Origin: Verrucomicrobium sp.
Lineage (GTDB): Bacteria; Verrucomicrobiota; Verrucomicrobiia; Methylacidiphilales; UBA1321
DNA length: 64,000 bases
Direction: 5' to 3'
Assembly (NCBI GenBank): GCA_017849585.1
Contig: JAFIGT010000034.1
Location: forward strand, 1 to 64,000
The position numbers and the translations under genes were made by a program. The notes below the pieces were generated by a model, which saw only the letters and a program-made list of their open reading frames with translations, was not told the origin of the DNA and made no database searches. Position 1 is the first letter of the stretch; the number at the start of each line of letters is the position of its first letter. Below, in pieces: positions 34,866 to 43,816 of the stretch.

Positions 34866-36884
34866 TTAGAGTGCCTTGACGTGATTCAAGACGTTCTCGA
34901 CAGTCAGGCCGTATTCGACGGCGAGTTTTTCCGCTGGGGCGCTTGCGCCGAACTTGTCGATCGAAACGCTCTTGCCCGCGTCGCCAACGTACTTGCTCCA
35001 GCCGAGCGAGATACCCGCTTCGACGGAGACGCGCTTCTTGACGGAGGGCGGCAGCACTTCGTCGCGGTAGCTCTGCGGTTGCTTGTCGAACAGGTCCCAC
35101 GAGGGGAGCGAAACGACGCGCACCGCTTTGCCTTCGCTGCCGAGCTTTTGCGCGGCGTCATAGGCGAGGTGCACTTCCGAACCGGTCGCGATGAGGATCA
35201 ATTCCGGCGTCGTGCCGGGCTTCGATTCCCAGAGGATGTAGCCGCCCTTGAGCACGCCCGAGGCGGGAGCCACCACGGTGCGGTCGAAGGTGGGGATATT
35301 CTGGCGGGTGAGCGTGATTACGGTCGGGCCGTCCTGTTTTTGGATGGCGGCGAGCCACGCGTAGCTGGCTTCGTTCGCGTCGCCGGGGCGGATGACCGAG
35401 CAGTTCGGGATCGCGCGCAGCGTGGCGAGTTGCTCCACCGGTTCGTGGGTCGGACCGTCTTCGCCGACGAAAATGGAATCGTGCGTCATCACGTAGATGC
35501 CCTGAATCTGGCTCAGCGCGGAGATGCGGATCGGGGGACGCATGTAGTCGGTGAAGACGAAGAAGGTCGAGCCGAACGGAATCAATCCGCCGTAGTAACC
35601 CATGCCCGCCATGATCGTGCCCATGCCGTGCTCGCGGATGCCGAAGTGGAAGTTGCGACCGGCGTGATTGTCCTTGGAGAAGGAACCGAATTCCTTCACG
35701 AAGGTCTTGGTCGAAGGGGCCAGATCGGCGGAGCCGCCGAGGAGATTCGGCAGCGCGCCCATGAGGGCTTGCAGCACTTCGCCGCCCGCGGCGCGCGTGG
35801 CGACGGACTTGCCGGCGGGGAATTTCGGCAGCACCGATTCCAGATTGGCGGGGAGTTTCTTCGAGAGGAAGGTTTCGAACAGCGCGGCCTTCTCGGGATG
35901 CTTGGCCTTGTACGCGGCGAAGAGCTTGTTCCACTCTTCTTCCTGCTTGGCCCACTTGGGCTGCAGTCCGGAGAAGAATTCCTTCACGCGATCCGGGACG
36001 AGGAACTGCTCGCTGTCGGGCCAGCCGAGGTTGCGCTTGGTGGCGGCGACTTCGTCCGGGCCGAACGCATCGGAGTGGGCCTTGGGCAGGCCTTGGAGCT
36101 TGGGCGATCCCTTGCCGATGACGGTCTTGGCGATGATGATGGTGGGCTGACCCTTGTGGGCGGTCGCGGCGGCGAGGGCGGATTCGCACTGCTTCACGTC
36201 GTTGCCGTCGATCTCGATCACGTTCCAGTGGTAACCCTTGAAACGCAGCGGCACGTCGTCGCTGTAGGAAAGGCTGGTGACACCTTCGATGCTGACGCTG
36301 TTGTCGTCGTAGAACCAGGTGAGGTTGTCGAGACCGAGGTGGCCCGCGAGCGCGGCCGCTTCGTGGGAGATGCCTTCCTGCAGATCGCCGTCGGAGACGA
36401 TGGTGTAGACGTGGTGATCGATGAGGTTGAACTCGGGCGTGTTAAAGGTGGCGGCGTAGAATTTCTGCGCGATGGCGAGGCCGACCGAGTTGCCCGTGCC
36501 TTGGCCGAGCGGGCCGGTGGTGACTTCCACGCCCTCGGTCTCGTGCGACTCGGGATGGCCGGGGGTGAGGCTGTGCCATTGGCGGAAATTCTTGAGCTGC
36601 TCGAGGGTCATCTTCTTGAACCCGGTCAGGTGCAGGAGCGAGTAGATGAGCATGGAGCCGTGACCGGCGGAGAGAACGAAACGGTCGCGATTGGCCCACT
36701 TGGGATTGGCGGGGTTGAACTTCAGGTATTTGGTCCAGAGGGCGATGGCGAAATCGGCGCAGCCCATGGGCAGGCCGGGGTGACCGGACTTGGCCTTCTC
36801 CACCGCATCAATCGTGAGCGTGCGGATGGTGTCGGCGGCGAGTTTTTCGATGGGCACAGCGGCGAAAGGGGTCTGGTCGGGCAT
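34866..36884 (-). CDS. tkt: Transketolase
   Basis: A 672-residue thiamine-diphosphate enzyme of the pentose phosphate pathway. KSGHPGLPMGCAD near the N-terminus, GPLGQGTGNSVG, the cofactor motif SDGDLQEG...DDNSVS, and GIREHGMG with the catalytic Glu, then FTDYMRPPIRISA identify it. Length is standard. An element copy lies in the gap upstream of its start. Confidence 0.96.
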   Translation of the reverse strand: MPDQTPFAAVPIEKLAADTIRTLTIDAVEKAKSGHPGLPMGCADFAIALWTKYLKFNPANPKWANRDRFVLSAGHGSMLIYSLLHLTGFKKMTLEQLKNFRQWHSLTPGHPESHETEGVEVTTGPLGQGTGNSVGLAIAQKFYAATFNTPEFNLIDHHVYTIVSDGDLQEGISHEAAALAGHLGLDNLTWFYDDNSVSIEGVTSLSYSDDVPLRFKGYHWNVIEIDGNDVKQCESALAAATAHKGQPTIIIAKTVIGKGSPKLQGLPKAHSDAFGPDEVAATKRNLGWPDSEQFLVPDRVKEFFSGLQPKWAKQEEEWNKLFAAYKAKHPEKAALFETFLSKKLPANLESVLPKFPAGKSVATRAAGGEVLQALMGALPNLLGGSADLAPSTKTFVKEFGSFSKDNHAGRNFHFGIREHGMGTIMAGMGYYGGLIPFGSTFFVFTDYMRPPIRISALSQIQGIYVMTHDSIFVGEDGPTHEPVEQLATLRAIPNCSVIRPGDANEASYAWLAAIQKQDGPTVITLTRQNIPTFDRTVVAPASGVLKGGYILWESKPGTTPELILIATGSEVHLAYDAAQKLGSEGKAVRVVSLPSWDLFDKQPQSYRDEVLPPSVKKRVSVEAGISLGWSKYVGDAGKSVSIDKFGASAPAEKLAVEYGLTVENVLNHVKAL

Positions 36885-37013
36885 AGGGGGTGTTTTATAA
36901 ACAAGCGTGGGTGAGGTGTCCAGCTCCTAGCGGAGGGCAGCGACGCTGACGCCGCGAGTGTGGCCTGCCGGGCGAAAGCGGCAATGGGGCGAAAGGGTGT
37001 CGCAAAAAATAAA

Positions 37014-37209
37014 GAGCGTCGACAAACGGCTACAAGAATCGACCGCCTCTGTTGGGTGTCGCGGCTGGTGTCGACCAAACCGTGTGATTTCAAATCTCAG
37101 ATTGGAAATTTCAAAGCGGTGGAGTCCGTGCATGACTCCTGTTCTAGCAGAAAAACGGGGCGAGCGTTTGCGTTAGGTTGGCTACGTGAGCTGCGTGTGC
37201 GATATTTTT
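37014..37209. repeat. 196-nt dispersed element, copy 2, entering the end of a PEP-CTERM gene
   Basis: A gapless counterpart of 10021-10216 with the same total length. The left end reads GAGCGTCGACAA, the right end GTGCGATATTTTT. The right end supplies the last eight codons and the stop of the PEP-CTERM gene on the opposite strand. GTCGACA and TGTCGAC near the left end can pair. It fills most of the gap before tkt. Confidence 0.75.
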
Positions 37210-37988
37210 GCGTGGCGGCGACGATAAGAGGTCGCCAGCAAAGCGAAAACAGCCAGTCCCAGCAGTCCAAGAGTGGAAGGTTCGGGCGTTACGGCCAGAT
37301 TGTCAGCGGTGACTTGACCCGACATGATGGTGCGCGTTGTGGCGCTGATGCCACCGGCCACAATTTCGAGCTGAAATTGTGAGCTGTCAGTCATGTTCCA
37401 TGGTGATAGATCGTAGGATTCCGATGGAGTCCACAGATAACCATTGCTGGCTCCGTCGAGATCATAGGCGGTGATCAAGGTATGTGTGGCGCTGTCATAG
37501 GAAACCTGCAGGCTGACAATACCGGAAGCGATGGGAGTTGGTAGTTGAGAGGTGTCGGAGGGGGAGTTTTGCACGCCGGGAACGATGAAATAGCCTGCAT
37601 TGGTTTCCCGCAGAGTGATTCCCCCTTTGTTATATTCACTATTCGCCGTATTCGCGGCGGTGAGTGAGATAAAAAGCAAATCGGAGCTGCCGAGTGCGAG
37701 ACTGGATAGGCTTACGTCAACTTGCGCGGACCAATTTTCGGTATAACTCCCATAGTTGGCCGTCCAGTGATGCAGGACCATTCCGATGGTGTTTGCGGTC
37801 ATCGTCCCGGTGAACTCCAGTCGCTGATTCGTTTCGGCAAAGGTTCCGAAATTGCGAATTTCGTCGCTACCCCATTTAGTGGAATCGACGGAGTTGTCGT
37901 TGAAATCATCCCCACCAGAAAAATTGGCATGAACCAGACACGGAAAGAAGACGCACAGCAAAACCGCTCTCATCCTGATAGCAAACAT
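37182..37988 (-). CDS. PEP-CTERM sorting-domain protein, concanavalin-like
   Basis: A 268-residue secreted protein with signal peptide (RAVLLCVFFPCLVHA), a DDFNDNSVDSTKW opening and alternating beta strands that recall LamG/concanavalin-type glycan-binding sandwiches, then TPEPSTLGLLGLAVFALLA and a basic RRRH tail. The last residues (KISHTQLT) come from a dispersed element. GAGG five bases before the ATG at 37988 supports that start. No exosortase gene lies in this window. Confidence 0.8.
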   Translation of the reverse strand: MFAIRMRAVLLCVFFPCLVHANFSGGDDFNDNSVDSTKWGSDEIRNFGTFAETNQRLEFTGTMTANTIGMVLHHWTANYGSYTENWSAQVDVSLSSLALGSSDLLFISLTAANTANSEYNKGGITLRETNAGYFIVPGVQNSPSDTSQLPTPIASGIVSLQVSYDSATHTLITAYDLDGASNGYLWTPSESYDLSPWNMTDSSQFQLEIVAGGISATTRTIMSGQVTADNLAVTPEPSTLGLLGLAVFALLATSYRRRHAKISHTQLT

Positions 37989-38158
37989 ATCCCTCGATCC
38001 CTTCCCCATAAAGTTAATGCAGTTCACTGTACTGGCGGGCCGTGAGCGGGCAAGTAAGAATCTGGCTGGTCAAACACGACGTGATATTTTGGCCTTTGCC
38101 TGCTTGAAACGGGGTGGGAACCGGATCAACCTTGGTAGTAACCGGGAGAGGTTCGCTT

Positions 38159-38692
38159 ATGATCAAGAAGCTGTTGCAGTCCTGCTTTGGATTGGGGAAA
38201 GGTGGCGAGGACGATTACTGGCTCAAGCCCGGCGATCATATCACCCAAGTGGAGTCGAAAGGTCTGACGTGTTCGATGAGCCATGTCCGTGGAAAAGTTT
38301 ATGTTTCCACGATCCAAGAAAGTGATCTCCACGATTCCCCGGTATGGAATGGGGTGGATGGTCCGCCGGTTTCTGTGGAAACCGCTGAGAATCTGGCGTG
38401 GCAAAAGGTCGTGCAGTTGGCGCAAGAAGAGTCTGCTTATTACGTGGTGGGAAGAACCTCAATCAATCGACTCAACGAGTTCAAAGCCTGGTATTACCAG
38501 ATATGCTATATGAACACGCATGTGCCGCCCGATAAAGTCGGGCCAAATGGGGTCGACTCGATTTACATCTATGTGCTGATGAATGGCAGGGTGATCGAGC
38601 CGAAGTTGGAGGTTGAGCAGAGAAGTGAAAAAGCAATGGGGGCTTGCAGCACTTATCACATCACAAGGCAAGATCCACTAGCCGACTGCTGA
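38159..38692 (+). CDS. Hypothetical cytosolic protein
   Basis: A 177-residue protein with no signal peptide or membrane helix after its short basic start (MIKKLLQSCFGLGKGG). The body has WLKPGDHITQVES, a strand pattern GKVYVSTIQESDL, and a helix NLAWQKVVQLAQEES. GGGAGAGG seven bases before the ATG at 38159 is a good ribosome site. No family was recognised. It is divergent from the PEP-CTERM gene and convergent with a glycosyltransferase. Confidence 0.6.
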   Translation: MIKKLLQSCFGLGKGGEDDYWLKPGDHITQVESKGLTCSMSHVRGKVYVSTIQESDLHDSPVWNGVDGPPVSVETAENLAWQKVVQLAQEESAYYVVGRTSINRLNEFKAWYYQICYMNTHVPPDKVGPNGVDSIYIYVLMNGRVIEPKLEVEQRSEKAMGACSTYHITRQDPLADC

Positions 38693-38702
38693 AAAAGACC
38701 TG

Positions 38703-39431
38703 CTAGGGCCGTGGTTTGAAACGGCTTTTCATGCCGAGGCGCAGCACTTGCCAGACCGCTTCGCGCGCGATGGTAGAGGACATCTTCGAGGCGCCGGCGT
38801 GGCGGTCTTCGAAAATAATCGGCACTTCGGCGATCTGCGCGCCGAGACGCCACGCGGTATGGGTCATTTCCACTTGAAAGGAGTAACCACTGGAGCGGAT
38901 GGTGGAAAAGTCAAACGCTTGCAGCAAGTCGCGACGCCAGCATTTGAATCCGCCGGTGGGATCGGTGAACGGCATGCCGGTGACGATTTTGACGTAGTGC
39001 GCGGCCAGAACGCTGATGCAGAGCCGTTCGAGCGGCCAGTTGAGTACGCGTACTCCATTGAGGTAGCGCGAACCGAGGACGAGGTCCGCCCCGTTGCTTT
39101 CGGCCAGCAGCAAATCCGGCACGGAAACCGGATCGTGCGAGAGATCGGTATCCATTTGCACGATCACATCGTAGTCGCGTTCCAACGCCCATGAGAATCC
39201 GCTGAGGTACGCGGAGGCAAGTCCCTGTTTGCCGGGGCGCTCGATGAGGAAGAGCGATTTGTCGAAGGCGGCGTGCTGGCGCACCCACTGCGGTGTGCCG
39301 TCGCCGGAGGCGTCGTCGACGACGAGGAGATGCGCCGTCGGGCAGGAGGCCCAGAGGGCGCTGGTGAACTCTTCGAGGTTCTCGAATTCCCGGTAGGTGG
39401 GAGTGACCACGAGGATTGACTTGGGTTTCAT
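38703..39431 (-). CDS. Polyprenol monophosphomannose synthase-like glycosyltransferase
   Basis: A 242-residue GT2 (GT-A fold) enzyme: VVTPTYREFENLEE start, VVDDASGDGT, and the metal-binding QMDTDLSHDP. This matches the Dpm1/Ppm1 type that attaches a hexose to a polyprenyl phosphate at the inner leaflet of the membrane. It lacks the extra C-terminal transmembrane domain found in some. Such a donor could feed GT-C enzymes like the one at 57970. The divergent partner is another GT2. Confidence 0.88.
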   Translation of the reverse strand: MKPKSILVVTPTYREFENLEEFTSALWASCPTAHLLVVDDASGDGTPQWVRQHAAFDKSLFLIERPGKQGLASAYLSGFSWALERDYDVIVQMDTDLSHDPVSVPDLLLAESNGADLVLGSRYLNGVRVLNWPLERLCISVLAAHYVKIVTGMPFTDPTGGFKCWRRDLLQAFDFSTIRSSGYSFQVEMTHTAWRLGAQIAEVPIIFEDRHAGASKMSSTIAREAVWQVLRLGMKSRFKPRP

Positions 39432-39457
39432 GCGCAGCAGGACTAATCTAGCGAGGT

Positions 39458-40423
39458 GTGATTGATTACTCCATCATAATTGCCGCGCCCGAGTGGACGC
39501 CCGATCTGCCCGTGTTGGCGAGCCTGCGGGAGTGCCGGCTCGATCCGGCGCGGTACGAGATTTTTGTCGCGACCGGCCATCAACCGGCGCGCCAGCGCAA
39601 TGCGGCTCTCACCGAGGCGCAAGGTGGGGTCATTGTTTTTTTCGACAGCGATTGTGTGGTGACGCCGGCTTATTTTCAGCGCCTGGACGATCAGCTCCGC
39701 GAGCACCACGCTGATGTGCTGGGTGGTCCGGTGTTGTTGCAGCACGAAAAATCTGCGCCCACGTTGCAACGCGTTTTCCAGACTGCGTTCGGTCATCGGC
39801 TGGCGGTTGGGAAAACGGCTTCGCGCTATGCGGCGCACGGTGTGCCCCGTCCTTGCGGCGATGCGGAGTTGATCCTGTGCAATCTCGCGGTGCGCCGGTC
39901 ACTTTTTCAACAAGCCGGACCCTTCAACGAGCAGCTCTACCCGAATGAAGAAAATGAGTGGCTCGATCGCGTGCTGGCTCTCGGCAAAGCCCGGTTGTGG
40001 CATGATCCGGGGCTGACGGTGCATCGGCCGCAACGCGCCACGTGGGAAGCGTTCATCCAGATGTTGCTGCGTTATGGGGCGGGTCGTACACGGCAGACGT
40101 TGATCTCGCGCCATGTGACGGCGAAGTCGCTGCCTCTGGCCGCGCTGCTTTTGTGGTTCGGGTTGACTTGGGTTGCGCGGCCCGAGATGAGCGCGCTGAC
40201 GTGCATTGGGAGTCTCGCCTATCTATTGCTGATCGCCACGACCGCGCCGGGCCGATTGATTTTTTCGTTTCGCGAGCATCTTCAGGTTGGACTTGCGGCG
40301 GTGATCACACTTTTTGCTTATGCGACCGGGCAATTGCTCGGTTTGACGGGTTGGCCGCCACCTCACCGCGCGGCCAAAGGCGAAGTAAGGGTGCATCGGG
40401 TGCGCGACCTCGATCAAGTTTGA
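39458..40423 (+). CDS. Family 2 glycosyltransferase with C-terminal membrane helices
   Basis: A 321-residue GT2 enzyme starting with GTG. The catalytic half has QRNAALTEA and the metal site FFDSDCVV, and a later NEENEWLDRVL acidic motif. The C-terminal quarter holds two to three hydrophobic helices. It probably transfers a sugar to a membrane-bound glycan. The last ten bases overlap the end of the convergent phosphoesterase gene. The start lies 26 bp from the divergent polyprenol-phosphate glycosyltransferase. Confidence 0.82.
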   Translation: MIDYSIIIAAPEWTPDLPVLASLRECRLDPARYEIFVATGHQPARQRNAALTEAQGGVIVFFDSDCVVTPAYFQRLDDQLREHHADVLGGPVLLQHEKSAPTLQRVFQTAFGHRLAVGKTASRYAAHGVPRPCGDAELILCNLAVRRSLFQQAGPFNEQLYPNEENEWLDRVLALGKARLWHDPGLTVHRPQRATWEAFIQMLLRYGAGRTRQTLISRHVTAKSLPLAALLLWFGLTWVARPEMSALTCIGSLAYLLLIATTAPGRLIFSFREHLQVGLAAVITLFAYATGQLLGLTGWPPPHRAAKGEVRVHRVRDLDQV

Positions 40424-41325
40424 GATGAGGTTGTTGAATTGAGGCTGTGTGGAGCCCGCTGGAGAGTGATTTGTGTGATTTCCGTGGGATTATTGAGGCG
40501 CAGGGGCATCGTTTGGCCCAGGCCACGGTTGACGTAGACGGCGGAGGAGCCCTCGTGATACGTTCCGCGCAGGTATGGAAACGTGTGCATCAGGGGGCCA
40601 ATGACGGGGCGCGGGGGTGCGGTGAGCGAGAGTTGGCCGCCGTGCGTGTGGCCGCTCAGCACCAGGTCGGCTCCCAGCTCGCGCAGGCGGGGGAACAAGC
40701 TCGGATCATGCGCCAGCACGATGCGGAAATCGGCTGGCGGCGTCAGCGCCTGGGCGAGGGCGGCGATATGACGTTTCAGCCGGTGCGGGTGCGTGGAGAA
40801 ATCGATGCCTGAAAGGGACAGTTTCGAGCCGTTGCGATCCAGCGTTACATTTTGGTTGATCAATAAATTCGGTCCCAGCCACGAGCGCAGCAGCCGGATC
40901 ATCTCCCAGCGTGTGTTGAACACATCGTGATTGCCGAGACAGGCGAAGGTGCCGAGTGGTGCTTCGAGTTGACGCAAGAGCGGCAGTGCGGCGGGAAGAT
41001 AACTTGCGTGGCGATCTACAAAATCGCCCGTGATCACTAACAGATCCGAGGCCAGTTCCCGGCATGCGTCGACGACGGGCGGTAGATGTCGATTCGCCGT
41101 GAAGCCGGGACCGATGTGGAGGTCGCTTAATTGGGTGATTGTCACGCCCTGCCACGCGGTGGGCAATTGGGGAAAGGCGAGCGTGACGCGTTCGATGCGG
41201 AAGCGACCGGCGCGATGGCGAGTGATCAGTCCCACGCCGCCGACGAGCAGAAAGGGAAGGGTGATCAAGCTGCCGCGGAGCAGATGCAGTCGCTTGAGTG
41301 GGGGAAGTGCCCGGTTGACTTTCAT
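40414..41325 (-). CDS. Membrane-anchored metallophosphoesterase (YaeI-like)
   Basis: A 303-residue calcineurin-type phosphoesterase. One N-terminal transmembrane helix (SLITLPFLLVGGVGLI) is followed by the metal motifs QLSDLHIGP, GDFVDRH, GNHDVF, LAHDPSLF and GHTHGGQ. Homologues include UDP-2,3-diacylglucosamine-type and YaeI phosphodiesterases. The ATG at 41325, 17 bp after the TPR gene stop, is chosen over a long unconserved extension. Probably co-transcribed with that gene. Confidence 0.88.
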   Translation of the reverse strand: MKVNRALPPLKRLHLLRGSLITLPFLLVGGVGLITRHRAGRFRIERVTLAFPQLPTAWQGVTITQLSDLHIGPGFTANRHLPPVVDACRELASDLLVITGDFVDRHASYLPAALPLLRQLEAPLGTFACLGNHDVFNTRWEMIRLLRSWLGPNLLINQNVTLDRNGSKLSLSGIDFSTHPHRLKRHIAALAQALTPPADFRIVLAHDPSLFPRLRELGADLVLSGHTHGGQLSLTAPPRPVIGPLMHTFPYLRGTYHEGSSAVYVNRGLGQTMPLRLNNPTEITQITLQRAPHSLNSTTSSQT

Positions 41326-41342
41326 CCGGCGGGCTCCCCCCG

Positions 41343-41669
41343 TTATTCCAAGGAGGCGAGAGCGGCGCGGACTTCGGCTTCCGGCCCTTCGTGATGTTGG
41401 TCGATGGCGAGTTGCAACGCCTTTTCGTAAAGTTCGCGGGCTGCGGCCTTGTCCCCGCGTTGCACGGCGCACTGGCCCAGCAACATCACCACGACCATCC
41501 AATCCTGTCGTTTGCCCAGGGCTACGCGCAGATGGCGTTCGGCCTCGGCGAGGCGTCCGGCGTCGAAGAGGGCTTTCCCGAGGCTGAACCGGTGCAGTTC
41601 ATTTTCAGGGTGTTCGATCACTTTGGCTTCGAAGCGGGCAATGCGTTCGTCTTGCTGGGTGGTGTCCAT
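41343..41669 (-). CDS. Small TPR-repeat protein
   Basis: A 108-residue protein of two to three tetratricopeptide helix pairs (NELHRFSLGKALFDAGRLAEA; VVVMLLGQCAVQRGDKAAA). No signal peptide, so it acts as a cytosolic protein-binding scaffold. It precedes the phosphoesterase on the same strand. Confidence 0.75.
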   Translation of the reverse strand: MDTTQQDERIARFEAKVIEHPENELHRFSLGKALFDAGRLAEAERHLRVALGKRQDWMVVVMLLGQCAVQRGDKAAARELYEKALQLAIDQHHEGPEAEVRAALASLE

Positions 41670-41768
41670 ATGTGAGGGTGAGTCGTGTCGCGATCAGTTG
41701 CGGAAGGACCAGCATAGGAGTGGAATCCCGACTATGCAAGCCAGTGTGAGGGCAAGCTGTGCAGGCAA

Positions 41769-41798
41769 AAAAAGCGGCGCTGAAATGCGCCGCTTTTT
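41769..41798 (-). terminator. Intrinsic terminator after the YceI gene
   Basis: AAAAAGCGGCGC pairs with GCGCCGCTTTTT around TGAAAT. On the minus strand it is followed by a run of seven T, so it should stop transcription from the YceI gene. The stem is symmetric and could act on both strands. Confidence 0.9.
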
Positions 41799-41818
41799 GG
41801 GAGAACGGGAATGAATGC

Positions 41819-42388
41819 TCAGCCCTTGATGGCTTCGAAGGCGAGTTCGATTTCGACCGTCTCGGAGCCCGGACCGACGGATTTTGTCATGCCGTAATCG
41901 TTGCGGTTGATCTTGAAGCGGGCATTGCCCCCGGCGCGGTCATCGCCCTGTGGTCCTTTGCCGAAAGCCACATCGACGAATTGGAAGGTAATGGGTTTTG
42001 TCACGCCGAGCAGGGTGAAATTGCCGGTGATCTCGTAGGTGGCGTCATCGATCTTTTTTACCGCCGTGCTCTTGAAGCTCAGCGTGGGGAATTTCTCCAC
42101 ATTGAAGAAGTCCGCCTTGCGCAGGTGCGCGTCGCGCATGGAATTGGCCGTGTCGATGCTCTTGGCCTGTACGATGACTTCGACGGAGGATTTCGTGGGG
42201 TCTGCCTTGTCGAAGCTGACCTTGCCCGTGTACTCCGTGAACTGGCCGCGCACGGTGCTGAGGCCCATGTGCTTGATTTTGAATCCGACCGACGAGTGGG
42301 CCGGGTCGACGGTGTAGGTATCTGCCGCAAAGGCGGGCAGGGTGAGGGACAGTGACAGGACGAGGAACAAGGCCGATAGACGACGCAT
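41819..42388 (-). CDS. YceI family periplasmic protein
   Basis: A 189-residue lipocalin-like protein with signal peptide (RRLSALFLVLSLSLTLPAFA). YTVDPAHSSVGFKIKHMGLS, the TGKVSFD loop, MRDAHLRKADFFNVEKFPT and the C-terminal beta strands are the YceI signature. Family members bind isoprenoid-like lipids in the periplasm. Followed by a strong terminator; it forms a single-gene unit. Confidence 0.92.
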   Translation of the reverse strand: MRRLSALFLVLSLSLTLPAFAADTYTVDPAHSSVGFKIKHMGLSTVRGQFTEYTGKVSFDKADPTKSSVEVIVQAKSIDTANSMRDAHLRKADFFNVEKFPTLSFKSTAVKKIDDATYEITGNFTLLGVTKPITFQFVDVAFGKGPQGDDRAGGNARFKINRNDYGMTKSVGPGSETVEIELAFEAIKG

Positions 42389-42507
42389 AAGTTAATTTCC
42401 TTGGTTGATTTGTGTAATTATGGATGCGATTTTGCAGAATGCAAGTGACCCACTTTGGGGGTGGCCCGAATGGGCGTGACAAGGGAGATGTAACTCGGTT
42501 GGATAGT

Positions 42508-42535
42508 GGTTGTTAATACTCAAGTAATAGCAACC
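42508..42535 (+). promoter_or_regulatory. Stem-loop before the ACT-domain gene
   Basis: GGTTGTTA (42508-42515) pairs with TAGCAACC (42528-42535), one G-T pair, 25 bp upstream of the ATG at 42561. It could be a leader hairpin; no function is established. Confidence 0.3.
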
Positions 42536-42560
42536 GTAACCCTTCAACAGGCCAGGTCGT

Positions 42561-43022
42561 ATGCCATCTGAAACCACCGAAGCAACTCGCGGCGATAAAG
42601 TCCGGCAGCTATCCGTTTTCATGGAAAACAAGGTTGGTCGCCTTGCGGAGATCGTGAAACTTTTTACCGATCACAATATCCATGTGGTCGCCATCAATGT
42701 GTTCGACACGGCGGAGGCGGCCATCATCCGGCTGGTGGTGGATGATCCCGAGCGGACGCGCACGGTTTTTGCCGAGCACGAAATTCCCTTTGCTGAGTGC
42801 GGACTTGTCGTGGTCGAGCTTTCCTCCAGCGCCTCGGATTTGCAGGCGGTGCTGAGCGCGTTGCTGCAGGCCGAGTGCAACATCCATTTCACCTACTCCT
42901 TTCTGACCCGTCCGCGGGGCAAGGCGGCTCTGGCCCTGCACGTCGACGATGAGGACGTTGCCTGCCATGTGCTCCTGCAGGCCGGGTTCAAGCTGCTTTC
43001 GCAACGCGACATCAGCCGCTAG
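42561..43022 (+). CDS. Tandem ACT-domain protein
   Basis: A 153-residue protein with two ACT-like modules: one from RQLSVFMENKVGRLAEIVKLF (about 16-80) and one from LVVVELSSSASDLQAVLSALLQAE. Such stand-alone pairs bind amino acids or regulate enzymes. No partner enzyme is adjacent. It has no signal peptide. Confidence 0.8.
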   Translation: MPSETTEATRGDKVRQLSVFMENKVGRLAEIVKLFTDHNIHVVAINVFDTAEAAIIRLVVDDPERTRTVFAEHEIPFAECGLVVVELSSSASDLQAVLSALLQAECNIHFTYSFLTRPRGKAALALHVDDEDVACHVLLQAGFKLLSQRDISR

Positions 43023-43101
43023 CCTGCTTGTAGGGAGGGACGCTTCGCGCGAAGCGTCGGGGCGATGCGGTGTGACTGCGTTTTGAGATCCAGATGAAGC
43101 C

Positions 43102-43338
43102 ATGACGATCACACTCCTGACTTTTGCCCAGGCGCGGGAATTCTTCGGCACCAGCGAGCGGACGCTCACGGTGCCGGAGGGATTGACCGCTGCTGCGGTG
43201 CTCGACTCTGTGCGGGCGGGTTGGCGCGAGGCGTTGCCCGGCTCGCGGGTGGCGATCGACCTCGAGTATGCGGATTGGGATCAACCGCTGCGCGATGGCC
43301 AGACGCTCGCTGTCATTCCGCCCGTCAGCGGGGGGTGA
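43102..43338 (+). CDS. moaD: Molybdopterin synthase sulfur carrier subunit
   Basis: A 78-residue ubiquitin-like protein ending in the required Gly-Gly (VIPPVSGG), which is thiocarboxylated to carry sulfur to precursor Z. The beta-grasp pattern is LLTFAQAREFFG...LRDGQTLAVIPP. The moaE gene follows, possibly coupled through a GTGA overlap. Confidence 0.9.
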   Translation: MTITLLTFAQAREFFGTSERTLTVPEGLTAAAVLDSVRAGWREALPGSRVAIDLEYADWDQPLRDGQTLAVIPPVSGG

Positions 43339-43349
43339 TCTTTCGATTT

Positions 43350-43727
43350 ATGCGCTCCCATCTTCAACTCACCCACGAACCGCTCGTTATTGCCGCGCCG
43401 GTTTTCCCGGCGGAAACGGATTCCGGCGCGTGGGTGGATTTCTTTGGCGTCGTGCGCGGCCAGGAGCAGGAACGCGCGATTGCCGCGCTGCACTACGAAG
43501 CGTATGAGGCGATGGCCAGGCGGGAACTGGAACGGATTGTGAATGCGCTCGGCGTGAAGTATCCCGTGCAGGAAGTGTGGCTCACGCATCGGCTCGGTTG
43601 CGTGCCGGCGGGTGAACCTTCCCTGCATGTGCGCGTGCGTAGCGCCCACCGCGCGGAGGCGCTGGCCTTCACCGGTGAACTCATTGATGAGATGAAGCGT
43701 TCCGTGCCGATTTGGAAGATGGCGTGA
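43350..43727 (+). CDS. moaE: Molybdopterin synthase catalytic subunit
   Basis: A 125-residue MoaE: GAWVDFFGVVRGQE, LHYEAYEAMARRELERI, HRLGCVPAGEPSLHVRV and MKRSVPIWKMA, with the catalytic Lys in the C-terminal motif. It joins with MoaD to form molybdopterin. The ATG at 43350 lies 11 bp after moaD; an in-frame GTG at 43335 overlapping the moaD stop is an alternative. Only these moa genes are in the window. Confidence 0.92.
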   Translation: MRSHLQLTHEPLVIAAPVFPAETDSGAWVDFFGVVRGQEQERAIAALHYEAYEAMARRELERIVNALGVKYPVQEVWLTHRLGCVPAGEPSLHVRVRSAHRAEALAFTGELIDEMKRSVPIWKMA

Positions 43728-43816
43728 GGTCCGTCCGCTTTCCGGCATCAGTCAAGAAATAGAGTGGTTAAGCGGCCACACTGATTTCCTGTTGGCCAAC
43801 ACAGGGTCCGCGTTCC

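Noticed and set aside
34881-36914. 677-codon forward open frame opposite tkt
   Set aside because: It lies wholly antisense to an unmistakable transketolase. GC-rich codons leave the opposite frame open, and the product has no recognisable domain.
36960-37382. Protein encoded by the 196-nt element (similar frames in both copies)
   Set aside because: The frames are open in both copies, but base changes in the best-conserved end are mostly amino-acid-changing, and copy 2 runs antisense into the PEP-CTERM gene.
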